Source: Agroathelia rolfsii
Taxonomy: Eukaryota > Basidiomycota > Agaricomycetes > Amylocorticiales > Amylocorticiaceae
Length of the DNA: 64,000 nt
Direction of reading: 5' to 3'
NCBI GenBank assembly: GCA_018343915.1
Contig: JABRWF010000007.1
Coordinates: forward strand, 3,844,001-3,908,000
The notes below the pieces were generated by a model. That model made no database searches. It had not been told where the DNA came from and saw only the letters and a program-made list of their open reading frames with translations. Below are positions 24,300-37,600 of the stretch, piece by piece. The position numbers and the translations under genes are program-made. How positions within the stretch are numbered: the first letter of the stretch is position 1; each line of letters opens with the position of its first letter.

Positions 24300-24952
24300 G
24301 CTTTGAACGGCCTTCATGGCGTGCTTGTTTGGGTTCTTCCGTCGGATGTCCTTCGTTGATTTATTTTATTTTATTTTTATTTTTAATGCGCTCATAATAC
24401 AATCCTGCAGTATACTTGAAGATTTATTGTGTATCCCACCAATTAGTTGCTCTACTTGCGGTCCTCGGTGCGCTGCTATTGTCATAGCTATGAGATTAAA
24501 TGCCCCAAGCAATAGGTGCGCGATGAGGCATCAACTTGAACCCCCCCCCCCCCGGCTCCAAAAAACTCTCCTATAAACATCAGTTCCGCTGATCCAAAGT
24601 CACATATATATACATGGTGCTTCAGCCTACAATCTAATTTTGACAGGCATTAGCAATAAGGCGCCCTGTTAGTTTGCAGACACTCTGACTATAGTTGAGC
24701 CAGCTAAGCGACGCAGATTTGGATCATTTGTGGTTGTTCCACTATCGACAGTTTAATATGCACATTAGAGGGAAAATATCTGACGTATGCTAGTATCATT
24801 CCTTTCTGAAAAACTATGATGTTTCTCCAAATCTTGAAGGGGATCAGCGTGTATATAATAGGTGCGTAGCATCTATTTGTTGCTATAGCTATGATAGTAT
24901 TACAAGACGGACAATTTTATGATCACAGTGGTCTCGAATCTTTTTTCCCAAT
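24300..24952. other. Intergenic, 3' of the ZNFX1-type gene
   Basis: I see no gene. The stretch contains a T-rich repeat (about 24359-24384) and a run of 14 C near 24541-24554. It is shared 3' flank between the tRNA and the convergent helicase gene. Confidence 0.4.
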
Positions 24953-27900
24953 TCATCTAGCCCATGACCAAGGACTTGTTTCTGCTCCCTCTCGTCTTGC
25001 GATATCATCCAGTTGAGTGTTCCGTGTATTTCCTTGTATAAGTGAGTGATTTGATCCACCAATGGCAGCGCCGCATTCGGGGCAAGTCGACACTTGCATA
25101 GCTCCGCCGCACTTGAAAGAGTAGAAATTCAGACTCGCGGCGCTTGTATCAAAAAAAAAGATCACCAACCTCTCCGATGACGAAAATATGACCATTAGGA
25201 CAATTGTAAAAGTGGCCAGTGTGCGCTATGCATGTATAATTCAGTATAGGAACAAACACCAAATTGATTACACGTACAGAATCCGAAGGATTTGACAATG
25301 ACAGTCAGCTCCTCCAAGGATAGTCCGGGATTGAGTGCGTCAGAAACGATATCTCTTTCCATCTTTTTATACCCTTCTTCAATCTTCTCTAATACGTCCA
25401 TCGCCTGATATCGCAAATCCTGCCAGAGTGCATTGTGAACTTGATCTCGCTGAAGAATGAGAATAGGTTCGAGAATACTCTTGACAAGAGCTTTTGCGCT
25501 GTTGCAAGCATGTCTTGTCTGTTCAATCAAGGATTTCTTCGAGCGATCGTTAACAGTTCCCATCTTGTAGCTCATTGTTACGTTGAATCTCAGAAGCTCG
25601 AACTCGGCTCGCAGAGCGAATGTCAGGCTTTGAACCGCCTGCTTGTGAGAACCAGAGCTTTGCGCGATTCGCAATGTGATCTGGGCGTCGTGGTAGCAGG
25701 TCCGGAGCAAGAAATCGATGTATTCTGCCCAAGCCAATCTGTCGCTCTCAGGATAATCCGAGCCACGCCTTCCAAGTGCTTCGAGCCAGGATTGGGCAAG
25801 GCGAATCATCGTAAACCGTATCTGAAGGGTAAGCCAGAGCGACTCCACGACATACTTATGATCGGCCTGCGGTTGTAGCTGGCCAACCTTGATTCGTGCC
25901 ATCCTCAAAGAATGCTCGTGAGGTCGATGTGGCGCATGGGAGGGATCAGACGATATCAAGTCCATTTCCTGGTTGTAGATGTATGAAAATGCGGCTTCCC
26001 ATGCTGCAGTGTGAGACGACCGCGACGCCGCTAACTTAGCTGCTTGTGCGTAGGCGGTGGTTAGCGGCGTGATTTGGGAAAGCCACGCCTTTGAAGCATG
26101 AGATATCAAGGAATGGAATTTGGAATTTGTGGCATGGGTGGATACGATATCAATAACCTTGTCTTGTGCGGCGAGAATAGAGGTTCTGTTCTTAATGCTG
26201 CGCCTCTTTTGCTTGTCATCGGGAGGTTGATCGGCATTTACCGTCTGTGCAGCGCGTTCGAGCCTTGTTTGGATGGATTCCTCCGAGATTGCTTCGATGT
26301 TGTCATATAGCCTTGCCAGCGATTGAGATAACCGAGACGCTGTATTACGCTCGAGTATATGCAAGTTTGCTGGTTTGAACGATCTTCCATAGCGCGGAGA
26401 AGTGATACTCGCCCGGCAAGTTGGACAAGTTGGAGGTTTACGAACTTCGCTCGAGATGGTAGGTGAGGTCAACGCAACCCAGCGGTTTTGGTCATCAGAT
26501 TCATACCAGTCGCGGAGGCCACAGATCCCGTCAAGGGTTTCTACAGTAAAAACATGACGACATTTCGGGAGAGTGATTAGAAGTTCGTCGAGGGATTCCT
26601 GGGACGGGTCTATCTCATCGAGCGTGCGCTGCATGATGAAGTCGACGATCGATGCCTTTTTCGCGTCGTTAGCGCAAGCTGGGCAAACCTGTATGTTGCA
26701 ATCCTCTCCGCAAACTGGCCGTTTTTCCAATGTTAGTATGTCGTTAAATAAAAACCTTATAGTATGCACACGCACCAGATGGGCACCTATGACCACAAGA
26801 CAGGTTTTTTTCGCATCTTAGATCACAAGGTAAACGGGCACACACCTAAAAATGGAAGGTTTAAAACTGTCATGCGATGATTAGATGGAAATATCACTCA
26901 CAGAGCCACATGGTACCGGACATTTGTGATGTTGGCAGTTCCAAGTACAAGGTTCAGCGCACGGAGCACAAGGTGTCCCGCAGTAGCTCTGCATCAAATG
27001 AATCCATCATGCGTATAATTCAGAGGCCAAAACAGGCATACCTTGCATACCGAGTGAACGCAAACCTGTAAACATGGTGCCTTACACATGGTCGTGCAAT
27101 GATGATCTTCCGAGCAAACTTCCTGACATTGATGTTCACAATAAAGGCGACGCTGACAAGGATGAGCTCGATGTTTGCTGCGAAGCATTTGACAATTCTC
27201 CTCCGCTGATAGACTTAAGTTCTGGCATTGATGGCAGAGTGCTGTACATATCCTTCCACAGCATGGCATAGTTTTCCCGCACGTCTCGCGGCATATGTAT
27301 GAGCTGGGATCACAATGACAAGCTAGACGAGCAGAATGTTCACATCCAGGAAGCCGCTTGACTACGATCTTGTCGCATTTTACTTCTTCTAGGGAGTCTA
27401 TCAGGTGGCTAAAGTAAGGTTCTAAAATCAGCCAATTTCGATAATTAATTTGCAACTTTGAATCATACCACGACACCGTGGCTTCATGTTGGCAGGGTAA
27501 AATAACGCCGGATATAGGGAAGCGACAGTCACCGCATGGAGCAGAACACTCCTTGTTACATGGATGATTTCTGGGACATAGTCGTGTGCACAATTGCATG
27601 CATTTGACGCTGATATGATGCGGATCATCCGGATGGCACTAAGGTAAGTAACTTAGTCAGCTGATTTATAAAAGCTTACTGGCAAACATAATCATCTAAT
27701 ACCTTGTATGGACAATTGTGCCCGCATTTTAGCCGCTATGATTTACCTTGAGTACCGGTACGACTCAGGGAAAAAAAGATAAAGTACCATATCGCATGAT
27801 TGCAAACAGCCACCTTCGAATTCGGATTTGAAATGAGATTTAGTAACAGTGTCGTTGGAATCATGACGTACCATCTGGGCTGAACATGGGCAAAACACCG

Positions 27901-30900
27901 GGCTCTGACACGAGCATAAAGGTCTCTGGATGACGATGGCAAGCTACCGGTATTGCGTTTCCTATGGCGTCCTCGGACTCCAGCTGCTCAATAATGTTCC
28001 CCCACATATTGCTTCTTGAAGACAAGTCGTTGGCGTTCCCTAGGATGAATAAGCCCTCTTTCGCGCGCGAGACAGCAACTGTTGGATGGATTAGGTGCCT
28101 AATATCGTATCGAAGGATAAGCGTCAATAGATGTCAAATACTAACCATTTGTACGGTTCTCCGACTAGGTAAGGAGAACTTAGTGTTCTGAATTGATAAT
28201 AAAAACCGATCCATACCTTCAAAAACCCAATGTTGGACCGTCCATGCGCCATTTGCCCCAGAACATTGAGCTCAGAACCAAGTTTCCCGGAGTTACGGAC
28301 TAGCGATAGGATAACAATCTGGGGGGAAGCTACATAAAAATATGTACTTTTTATTTTTAGAGAAAATCATACCGCCGCTTCTTCTCCTTGGAAGTTGTCG
28401 ACTGTGCGAAGTAAAACCTGATCAAAATAATTAAAATCCAGCCGTCATGTCTAGCGGAGAAAAAGAGAGACCCTTTCTTGAAACGCTAACATGCTCCACT
28501 GTCGCTGTTTCTTCTAACTCTTCTTCACGATCTGCGAGCTCTTGAGCATCACGATCATCAATGATAACCGTGACAAGGGAAGACAGAGCATCTCTAACTC
28601 GTGCAAGCTGGCCAAGATATGCACATAGAACGACCTGTGAATAAAATATAAGTAAGGTAATAAAGACAAAAAATTTCATAAGAAATTCCTACAATATCTC
28701 CATCCTAGTGGTTATTTTATATAACGCAAAGGTTAATTTTGATCATAATTTGTAGTCAGAGATGTTGAACGTACCTTAGAGTAGCATCCTTGGCTATTAT
28801 ACCCGAGTCAGCGTCCATCAACCGTGCCTTTTAAAGCTCAAACTTACCGAAGCAGGTAAACGACTAGATCCTTGATCATTTCGACCTAAGGAGAATATAA
28901 CATTAGCTGCTCTTATAGGATGAATGTAACGTACCTCGTAGACATTGTATTTGCTAGATGATTCCTCTTCCTTCCCTCCTTCAGCGTGATCATGATTCAG
29001 GAAGAATACATTTTTGGTAAATCCCCGAACGGGAGGATACTTCGTGACCAGCTCATGGTCTTCCAAGCGGGGATAAAGAGTCGTACTAGAAGTGATGAGT
29101 AATTCCTAGCGATATGCTAAAGATAAGCGATAATTTACCGAATAAGGTTGGAAATTTGTGGTCGCATCCTTCTCTGGACCTGAATTTGGGACATGGGGAG
29201 TCCTGATCCAGAGAGCCGTTCCATCAATGACATATCAAACCGATAAAGTTCTTTTCCTCGTCGATTGTCCATAGAAAGCGCTGCAGTTGATCTCATTTCA
29301 ATTTTGTCGATATCAAGATATAACACATGAGATGACTCGCACCATAAGTATTAATGTTTGCCCTCAGTTGCAGAGGATCGCCTAAAAAGTGACGCGTTAG
29401 ATCAAGATAGATCAAACCTAACGCTTCCACGGACCTATCAGGATACAGTGCTCGATGGACGGCACAAGGTTTCCTAGTACGTGTGCTTCTAGCACTTGAC
29501 CAGCTTCCTCCACTAAGACGGCACGCGGCTCCAAGCTCTGAAACATGGTTCAGCTCTAAAGAATCTCCAAAGTCGCTATTAAGAACTTACTCGTAACAGA
29601 GATGTCAGTTTGGCAGCGCCGTTTGTCGTACATCCGATTATATCCACTCGACGAAGGAGTTGACGCTTCCTCTGATTTGTCCGCGTATATAAGCCTGATC
29701 AAATTCAACTTGTAAGCAAGTACCAATGCTTACCTCATCCTGTCCCTCATTCCATACTTTTGAAGCCTCCTTGTGCCGCTCACGCAGCCGTTTGAACTCT
29801 TCGAGTTGCGTCTCACGCTCGATGACCCGCGCTTCTTGCTCCCAGTAGACGTGCAAGCGATACCTTTCGCTCATAGACATTTTCCATAGATTATCGTCCA
29901 GCTCGAGGAGGTCTTCCAGAGGACGATCAGACTGGGGTATCTTCGGCGTGCCCTCAGGACTACCATGTTCTTGGAAGAATGCATCTGGATTTTTGAGGTC
30001 ATGGATATCGAGCTTATCGTTGGTGTCTTTGGGCGTGACGTCATCGATAGTAGAACCGCCCAAGTCTTGCAGTGGCTCAGCGTGAACCTGCGTCAAAGGC
30101 ACCCCGGACTCCGTGGGTTTTATAGGATCATTTTCAGTTTTCACTGTGAAAGCGGGCACTGGTATTGCTTTCCAAGCTTGTTCGAATGGGAGTGAGGTCT
30201 CGCTGAAATCTTCATCGTCCGTATCATCCGAGTCCCCCGAGTCATCCTGTGTTACAGAAGACAAAATTTCGAATCTATTGCGTACGGAAGGAATATTATC
30301 ATGGTCGGATTGTTGTGTAACAAGCTGCGATGGCCCTGTCTGCGGTGGTGGTGGTGGCGGTGGTTGGGGTTTTGGCGCCAATAATCCCGAAAGGAATGAA
30401 ATATCGCGTCCGTGGAGCCAAAAGGCGTACATCGAACCATCGTCAAGCATGCGAGCTTTCCTTTGGCCAGCGACATGCCACTCGCCATCGTCTCTATCCG
30501 TAGTCAGTGCTTTGACAATTGATATCCATTCCGGTGGCTCTTCTAGATGCCAGACATGACCTGGATGAGTGTGCTCGAGATACGACAGGATCTGGGATGT
30601 ATCAACGGTGAACTTGGCAATGCGCTTCATAAGATTGCGAAACTCCTCTTCAATAGTCTTCAGCTGGCGGTAATTACCAGCAAAAGCGCGGTCTAGGCGT
30701 GAGCGGCCTTCTGCTAGCTCCATAGTATCAATGGAATAGTCCTGGAGTTTTTCATCCATGGCATGCTTTGAGCCTAGTCGAGTGATATTCCTGGTGATAC
30801 CTGCGTCAAGTACAGATGTAAGCATGTGATCGAGGGCATGATTCGTGTACGCAATCATCAAGATCGGTCGTATTCCACTGGAGATGAGAACATTCAGAAG

Positions 30901-33691
30901 TCGTATGCCTGTGTAGCTCTGTACGACAGGGCAATCACTTATACGTATGAACACTGATTCCGCAACAAATACATACCTTTCCAGTCCCCGGAGGCCTGAA
31001 AACAATGCAATCAATTACTTAGTAGATAGGCCTTTTAAGCAACCATAAAAACAAACCCTTGAATGAGCGTCATTTCTCGAGTGAGTGCATCTACGATTGC
31101 ATCGGCTTGACTAAGGTCTAGCTTGCTTCCAGCCTTGAGGCGCTCCCGAGCAGAAGCGACCGACGCAGGATCGGAAACATCAAGCTTCCATAATGCATCT
31201 CCAGACTTATCTCCGTCCAGCCGAAGACAAGAAAGGTCGTATTTGAAGCCTGGAACACGGGCATATGCAGGTGGATGAATTCCAATGGTCTCAAGTGATC
31301 CCTGCGGCTGGTGAGCAAGATATCGAGAGAAGGGTATCGTTTCTGGAACGACGCGGAGAGCTTCTAAGAATGGCCTGATAGTGTCATATAGGACAGAAGA
31401 CTCGACAACAACCCGGACGCTGCCTCGATCATTCTCTGGATGTCTCAGCGCATCAAGGATGCGCAGCTCAACGGCAGGATCGAAGAAAGCCATCTGTACG
31501 TCAATTTGTTGAGCACCGGCGGGATGCCTTGCAGACCCAACGATTTCATGCGAGGGCGTAGACAAGGTAGCCAAATAAACGGAAATATCCACCCCGTGCT
31601 TCCAGACAAGAGCGACAAGGCCTCCTTGCATCAAGCGTTTACCGCCAATGCCTTTCCAGAAGTTGGTTCGTACACCAACCTGGGCGCTACGCGCTCTTCC
31701 CGGTGGAGTGTCGACTTTCAAGCCAACAGAAACGCCTCTTCGTCCAGGCACAATGGATGTGAAGTTTACGTGAGTGTACACATTGAAGATGATGTTGTCG
31801 TTATTGTCTCCTACGCCCCGGTACTTGCCACCGTTGTTCTGAACAAGTCTGTCGAGTTGATTTTCCTGTCCGTGTCGACCAGGCTTTCTAGGAGTATTCA
31901 TGTCATCGACGATGAATTGTACAGCCATGCGGATGGATGCGCTAATATTCAAAGTCGTTAGAATGAGTAGTGATTTCTTGATAAACACGCACATCATTTC
32001 CTCTCTCAAGAGGCGGAACTGGATATCTAAGAGACGTTCCATGCTATCAGAAGCAAGGGGATGTGGAGCCCCTGGGATGTTCGCTGGGAGAAACGGTGGT
32101 ATACGGCACATGAGCTCCTCGTTGGTGGGGGCAATATGGATTTCGTCAATCCTAATAAAATCGTTATCATGTCTGGGCCCTTCAGCTCTATCTTCTCCGG
32201 GGCCATCATACGATCGTTCCAGAGCGGCAATCAGCCCATCTTGAGACCGAGACGCGCCGTTGGAAGCGTGATTATCTGTGGTCTTAAGCTGCTTTGCTAA
32301 TCTGGCATCTTCACGATCAACGATGAGAACAAGCCTCTCGATCTTCTGCTTGAGACGTGTGATGACATTATCGCGAGACTCTGTAGATGAATTGGCGAAC
32401 GGATTGTCAAAACGGGAGGGAGATGACAATATGCCATCGATCCAGGTCGAAAGCCAATCTTGTAACTTGTGCACGAGGATAGGTATGCGATTCTGAATCG
32501 CAACGATGTTTTTAAACCGTGTGAGGAGTCTAAAAAGTATTTTAATTTCAATGTTTCGTTTAAATTTTTCACAATGAACATCCTCACTCAAAGAAAACAA
32601 CTGCAAGGGAAGAAAAGCATTGAATCCCGAGCATAGAATCGTTTATTTGTGTGTCTTTAAAGGTTCCCGATTTCATGATTGAATCCATGCAAGTTTCAAC
32701 AGTTGACGAGAACTTGTCAAAATTGTCCGACACGATCGTTTGATAAAGACCGCTGTTGTCTTTTAAACCGTGAATTGGCAGCATATAGAAAGGAAGACGT
32801 ACTTGATAAGGGTGCTGAGGGTGCTCTTGATCACGAATTCAGATGAAAAGTACTATATATAATATTATTATTACCTTCATCATATCGACAAAATAGTCTT
32901 ACACGAAGAATAGGTATATATCCTCTTTGAAAAGATAAGATTTGCCGGCTTGTACCAGCCTGTGGGGTCACTTGCTCCCAGCGAATAATGTCACCTACGC
33001 GCATAAGGCCGGTTCCCTAACCAGATCACGAGTGAGAGTCAATAAAACGCTTGAATTGTGATGACTTACGGTGGCAATCGATTTGAGCATCAACTACATA
33101 TGTAATAGTGTTGAGGTATGCGGTTCTCAAGTAAGAGGAAATATGTACCTGCCCATCTTCACTGGTCTATCAAATATGTTAGTACTGGGGAATAATGACT
33201 AAAAATCCAATAAGTAATACCCAAGAGTTGTTGTTGGCCGTAGCGTTGTTTATGATCTTTAAGAAGCTATATATGTCAAGGGTTTTGGTAAAACGAAAGT
33301 CTGGCTGGAGAAATTTTTTGAGGAAATGTTGAGCTTGACCGGGCGACAATGTATCTGAGGTCTGTACAAAGAAGTCGTCTGTTCCGGCCCCGAGTTGGGA
33401 CACTTTACTGAGACCCTGTCCTGTTAAGAACGGCACTATCGCATTGACTGCGGCTGCCTGCGAAGTAGATGCAGCCCTTTGGTTTCGGGTTGTGTGGGGA
33501 TTTTGTGAGTGTCGATTTGTCTGGGTGCTCGTGGGTGATGTGCTTTGGCGCGGGGTAGGCTGGGCTTGTGGCACCGATTGATTTGATGGTGCAATGTGCT
33601 CGAAACGACACCTATCTCCGTCTCTACACCCTCTGGGAGTATTGAAGAAGCGGCAAGGTTGCCGACGCGTTCGATTGTTAGAAGATGACAT
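24953..33691 (-). CDS. ZNFX1: ZNFX1-type RNA helicase with NFX1 and RZ zinc fingers
   Basis: This is a very large SF1 helicase of the NFX1-type zinc finger family. S. pombe Hrr1 and animal ZNFX1 of this family act in small-RNA silencing. The N-terminus has a CCCH finger (CRFFNTPRGCRDGDRCRFEH, about 33599-33658). A conserved pre-helicase region follows at 32606-31035 (FRLLTRFKNIVAIQ, RTNFWKGIGGKRLMQG). The P-loop GPPGTGKSY is split over a 19-nt exon (30977-30995) and its neighbours. Next are YTNHALDHML (about 30860), motif II EEAGQ (about 29500), GDPLQLRANINTYG (about 29370), RRMRPQIS (about 29150), motif V VDNFQGEEAA (about 28390) and motif VI SRAKEGLFILGNA (about 28060). NFX1 cysteine-rich fingers run about 27640-26640, and the C-terminal RZ finger is CPNGH...CGGAMQVSTCPECG (25220-25070). 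The frames are long and open. There are more than 20 exons, not all placed exactly. Confidence 0.9.
30977..30995 (-). other. 19-nt micro-exon carrying the helicase P-loop
   Basis: On the minus strand, CAAGG|GTTTG...TTTTCAG|GCCTCCGGGGACTGGAAAG|GTATGT...CGTACAG|AGCTAC gives L-I-Q-G-P-P-G-T-G-K-S-Y in frame. The middle exon is exactly 19 bases. Without it the ATP-binding motif and the downstream frame are lost. Confidence 0.85.
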
Positions 33692-33975
33692 TGCAGTATA
33701 AGATGAGACTGGGGCAAGGATTCATACTGTGGAGGTCATATTTTATAAAGCAATATGTGATAACCTCTTTACGGGGATACCATATGCATGCATGAGACGA
33801 TCCATTGACACGAGGCAGCACATGTATGTCGCTTCCTTTCATAAACAATCGCAATCTAAGCGCTCATGGGAGACAATAGGAAGCATCGGCTCAAGAATAA
33901 AAATGGCATAGTTCTCCTATGATTTTGATATGACTGCCTGCCTGCATTGAACTATATTGGAGAGCAACCGTTACA
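33692..33975 (-). promoter_or_regulatory. Promoter of the ZNFX1-type gene, duplicated upstream
   Basis: About 280 bases upstream of the start codon match 40980-41255 in front of the pseudogene. Shared marks are a TATAAA on the minus strand (about 33744-33749 against 41028-41033), GACGATCCATTG and GCAATCTAAGCGCTC. The duplication therefore included the regulatory DNA. Confidence 0.55.
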
Positions 33976-34664
33976 CCAAATTGAAATCCACTGGCAGACT
34001 CAAGCGAATTGCAAGCCTTGCTATGGGTATGAGCAGATCATCTTGGAGAATTCAAGACAAAATTCTGATGCGCTGTAGAACACGTTGATTTCACTGTAAG
34101 AACTAAGCAGAGTGTCTGAGTTGGTGGTAAGCGAAGACCATTGTGTTACATCAGCAAGTGTAACGGATGTAGCCGATAAATCACAGAATAAACTGGCTGA
34201 ATAATCATGGTACAATCTGGCTGAGCTGGGGTAACATGTTCCCAGAAACAGGGGTTGTTAGGACCTTTGTAAGCTAAGTAAAATGGGACGGATAGTCCAA
34301 CCGGTTGTACGTGGTGCAATTCCCGCGTGTTCCATTTTGGCCTGAGCGTTACAGCAAGACACGATTATGATGTCATTTGTCTCTTTGACCGGGCGAGCGT
34401 CGTCCCACTGGCATCCGGGTCTGCCCAGAACTACAATGCTCAAATGATACTTGAAGCCTGAAGCTCGACGCACTTGACGACCCATAGTGTGCATCCATTA
34501 TAATTGGCCGCCCTACTGCTACTACAATCCATCCCTATAACATCGAATGCATCAAAACCTTTGTGGTAGATCATACGAGTATACAACGCCTTTTCTCGTT
34601 TATGCTGGAAAATGGGTGCCTCCTCTGCTGCTGTCCGGTGTACGTGAACCATGGACGCATTGTC
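33976..34664. other. Junction DNA between the two helicase copies
   Basis: This lies between the end of homology upstream of the intact gene and the truncated end of the pseudogene. A 78-codon minus frame (34258-34494) has no recognisable motif. I see no gene and no clear transposon ends here. Confidence 0.4.
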
Positions 34665-37600
34665 ATGTCTCGCGGCACATGTATGAACTGGCATCCCGAT
34701 GGCACGGCAGTAGAGCAATATGTTCGCATCTAGGTAGTTGCTTGACTACGACCTCATTGCACTTTACCTTTTCAAGGAAATCGATCATATGGCTAAAATA
34801 AAATGCTCAGATAAGCGATTTTCAATGACTTTGAATCATACCATAATACTTCGTCTTCATGTTGGCAAGGGAGTGTAAGTTCAGAGATAGGAAAGCCACA
34901 GTCGCTACATACAGTGGAGCACTCTTTGCTGTATGGATGATTTCTAGGACACAGTCGTGTACATGGTTGCATACATCTGGCGCTAACGTGATGCAGATAA
35001 TCTGGGTGACACTAAACCGGGCGATATTATAAGCTTGTCTCTGAATATTCAAATTTTTATTGCACACCTTTTATGGATAATTATGCCCACATTTTAGTCG
35101 CTGCGAGTTTATTTTGAGTGCTAACATAATTCAGTAGAAAATAAAGTAAAATACCGCATCACACGATTGTAAACAGCCACCTTCATATTTAACGTAAACT
35201 CCAGTTACGTGTTCTTAGGAGTATGACATACCATCTGGGCCGAACATTGGCAAAACACCTGGCTCTGAGACGAACATAACGGTTTCTGGATGACGATGGC
35301 AAGCTACTAGTATCGCATTCCCGATAGCGTCCTCGAATTCCAATTGCTTGACAATGCTCCTCCACATGTTACTACTTGTAAATAAGTCGCTAGCGTTCCC
35401 AAGAATAAATAAACCCTCTTTCGTGCGAAAGATAGCAACTGTTATATGAATTAGATCCGTCATACGGGGTCGAATCATAGAATAGGAATACTGAACCATT
35501 TATACGGTTTCCTGACTGTGCTCAGGGTTTTGATTTGATGATTACGAAACAATATATACCTTCAAAAATCCAATGTTTGACAGTTCATGCGCCATTTGTC
35601 CCAGGATGTCCAGCTCCGAGTTAATTTTACCAGAGTTACGAACCAACGATAAAATGACGTTCTGTAGGAAGATGAAGTAAGATACTGTTTATTTTCTTTG
35701 TTTTGAGAGAAATCCATACTTTGGCTTCTCCTTGGAAATTGTCGACAATGCGAAGTAAGACCTGATCAAAATAGTTCAAATCAAAATCCAATCATTGCAC
35801 TTAGTGGTGCAGAGCTTGAAGAACTTTATTAGACACTTCGACACGCTCCGCTGTCGCTGTTTCTTCTACTCCCTCTTCACGGTCTGCAAGCTCTTGAGCA
35901 CCACGCTCATCGATGACAACCGTGACCATGGATGACAGAGCATCTCTGACTCGTGCGAGCTGACCAGGATACGCTCATAGAACGACCTAGGAGTAAAACA
36001 CAAATGGAGTAAGTATAGATGACAATATAATAAGAAATCCTACAATATCTCCGTCTTAACAATTATTTCGAACAAAGGAAACGTTACGTTCAATTATAAT
36101 GGTACTTGGCCTGGACGGACCTTTGAGTAGCATACTTGTCTAGATGATGCTAGTTAGCATTTATCGAGTGTAAATTTCACAATTCAGGCATACCGAAGCA
36201 GATAAACAATCAGATCCCTAATCATTTTAACCTGAAAGAAATTATGTTAGCTGTTCTTGTTCTTCCGAGATCAATATAACAAACCTCGTAAATATTGTAT
36301 TTACTTGACGATTCTTCTTCATTTCTTCCTTCGACGCGATCATGATTTAAGAAAAATAAGTTTTTGGTAAATCCCCAAACAGGAGGGTATTTCGATACGA
36401 GCTCATGATCTTCGATCTGGGGGTAAAGAGTTGTGCTGGAAGCAACGAACTGAATGAGCCCTAGTAAACTTTGCTGATATTAAAATACATTACCGAGTAA
36501 GCTTAGAAATCTGTGGCCTCATTCGTCTTTGTACTTGAATTTAAGACATTGGGAAGCCCGATTCAGAAAGACGTTCCAACAATGACATGTCGAGCCGATA
36601 GAGGGCTTTCCCCCGTCGATTGTCCATTGACAGAGCTGAGGTTGTTGGGTTTAAATTCTAAAAGTGAAAACAAAATAAAATTCATGAAATGCTTTGCACC
36701 GTAAGTGTTAATGTTTGCTCTCAGTTGCAACGGATCTCCTAAAATTGACGCATTAGATGATATATATTGAACGTAACTTACGGACCTATAAGAATACAAT
36801 ATTCAATGGATGGAACGAGGTTTCCTAGTACATGTGCTTCTAGCACTTGCCCAGCTTTCTCGACGAAGACGGCACGCGGTTCCAAGCTCTAAAATATAAG
36901 TTATTCCGAAGATCCCATCAAGCTACCAAATGGACCCATCCATAGCAAAGACGCTAATTTGGCGGCGCCATTTGTTGTGCAACCAATGATATCCACCCGA
37001 TGAAGGAACTGGCGCTTCTTCTGATTTACATATATGTATATTCGTCAGCCAAATCGGATCCATCTAATAGGCAGATACTACTAACCTCATCTTGCCCTTT
37101 ATTCCGTGCCTTTAAATCCTCCTCATGCTGTTCTCGCAATGCCTTGAAACCTTCAAGTTGTATAGCCCGCGTCTCTTGCTCTCAAAAGGCGTGTAAGCTC
37201 TGTCTTTCACTCATAGACATCCTTCATAGATTATCATCCAGCTCAAGGAGGTCCTCTAGAGGACGGTCAGATTGAGGTATTTTCAGAGTACCTATGAGAC
37301 TGCCGTGCATTTGGAAGAACGAATCGTCAATATCACGAGTCTTGGGCTTGCGATTGACATCCTTGAGCCCGGCACCGCCGTAACTGCCTAAATTGGGTGA
37401 CAACTCGGCATGGGCATGCCTTAAGCAAATTTCAGACGCTGTTGGCTTTGGGGGAGCATCTCCGGCTTTTACTACGGATATGGGCATCGTCGCCATTTTA
37501 CAGGCTTGCTCGGGTGGAAGCGAGACTTTTTAGACATCCTCATCGTCTGTATCACTCGAGCCATCCGACTCACCAGAGACTCTCTTAGTTGTCGAAGACA

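Noticed and set aside
24541..24554. Poly-C run as the start of another retroposon like that at 4501
   Set aside because: The bases after the run do not match the 4501-4985 element, and no A tail or target duplication is present.
25435..25878. 147-codon plus-strand frame
   Set aside because: It is an antisense shadow of the zinc-finger helicase exon, whose minus-strand frame carries recognisable domains.
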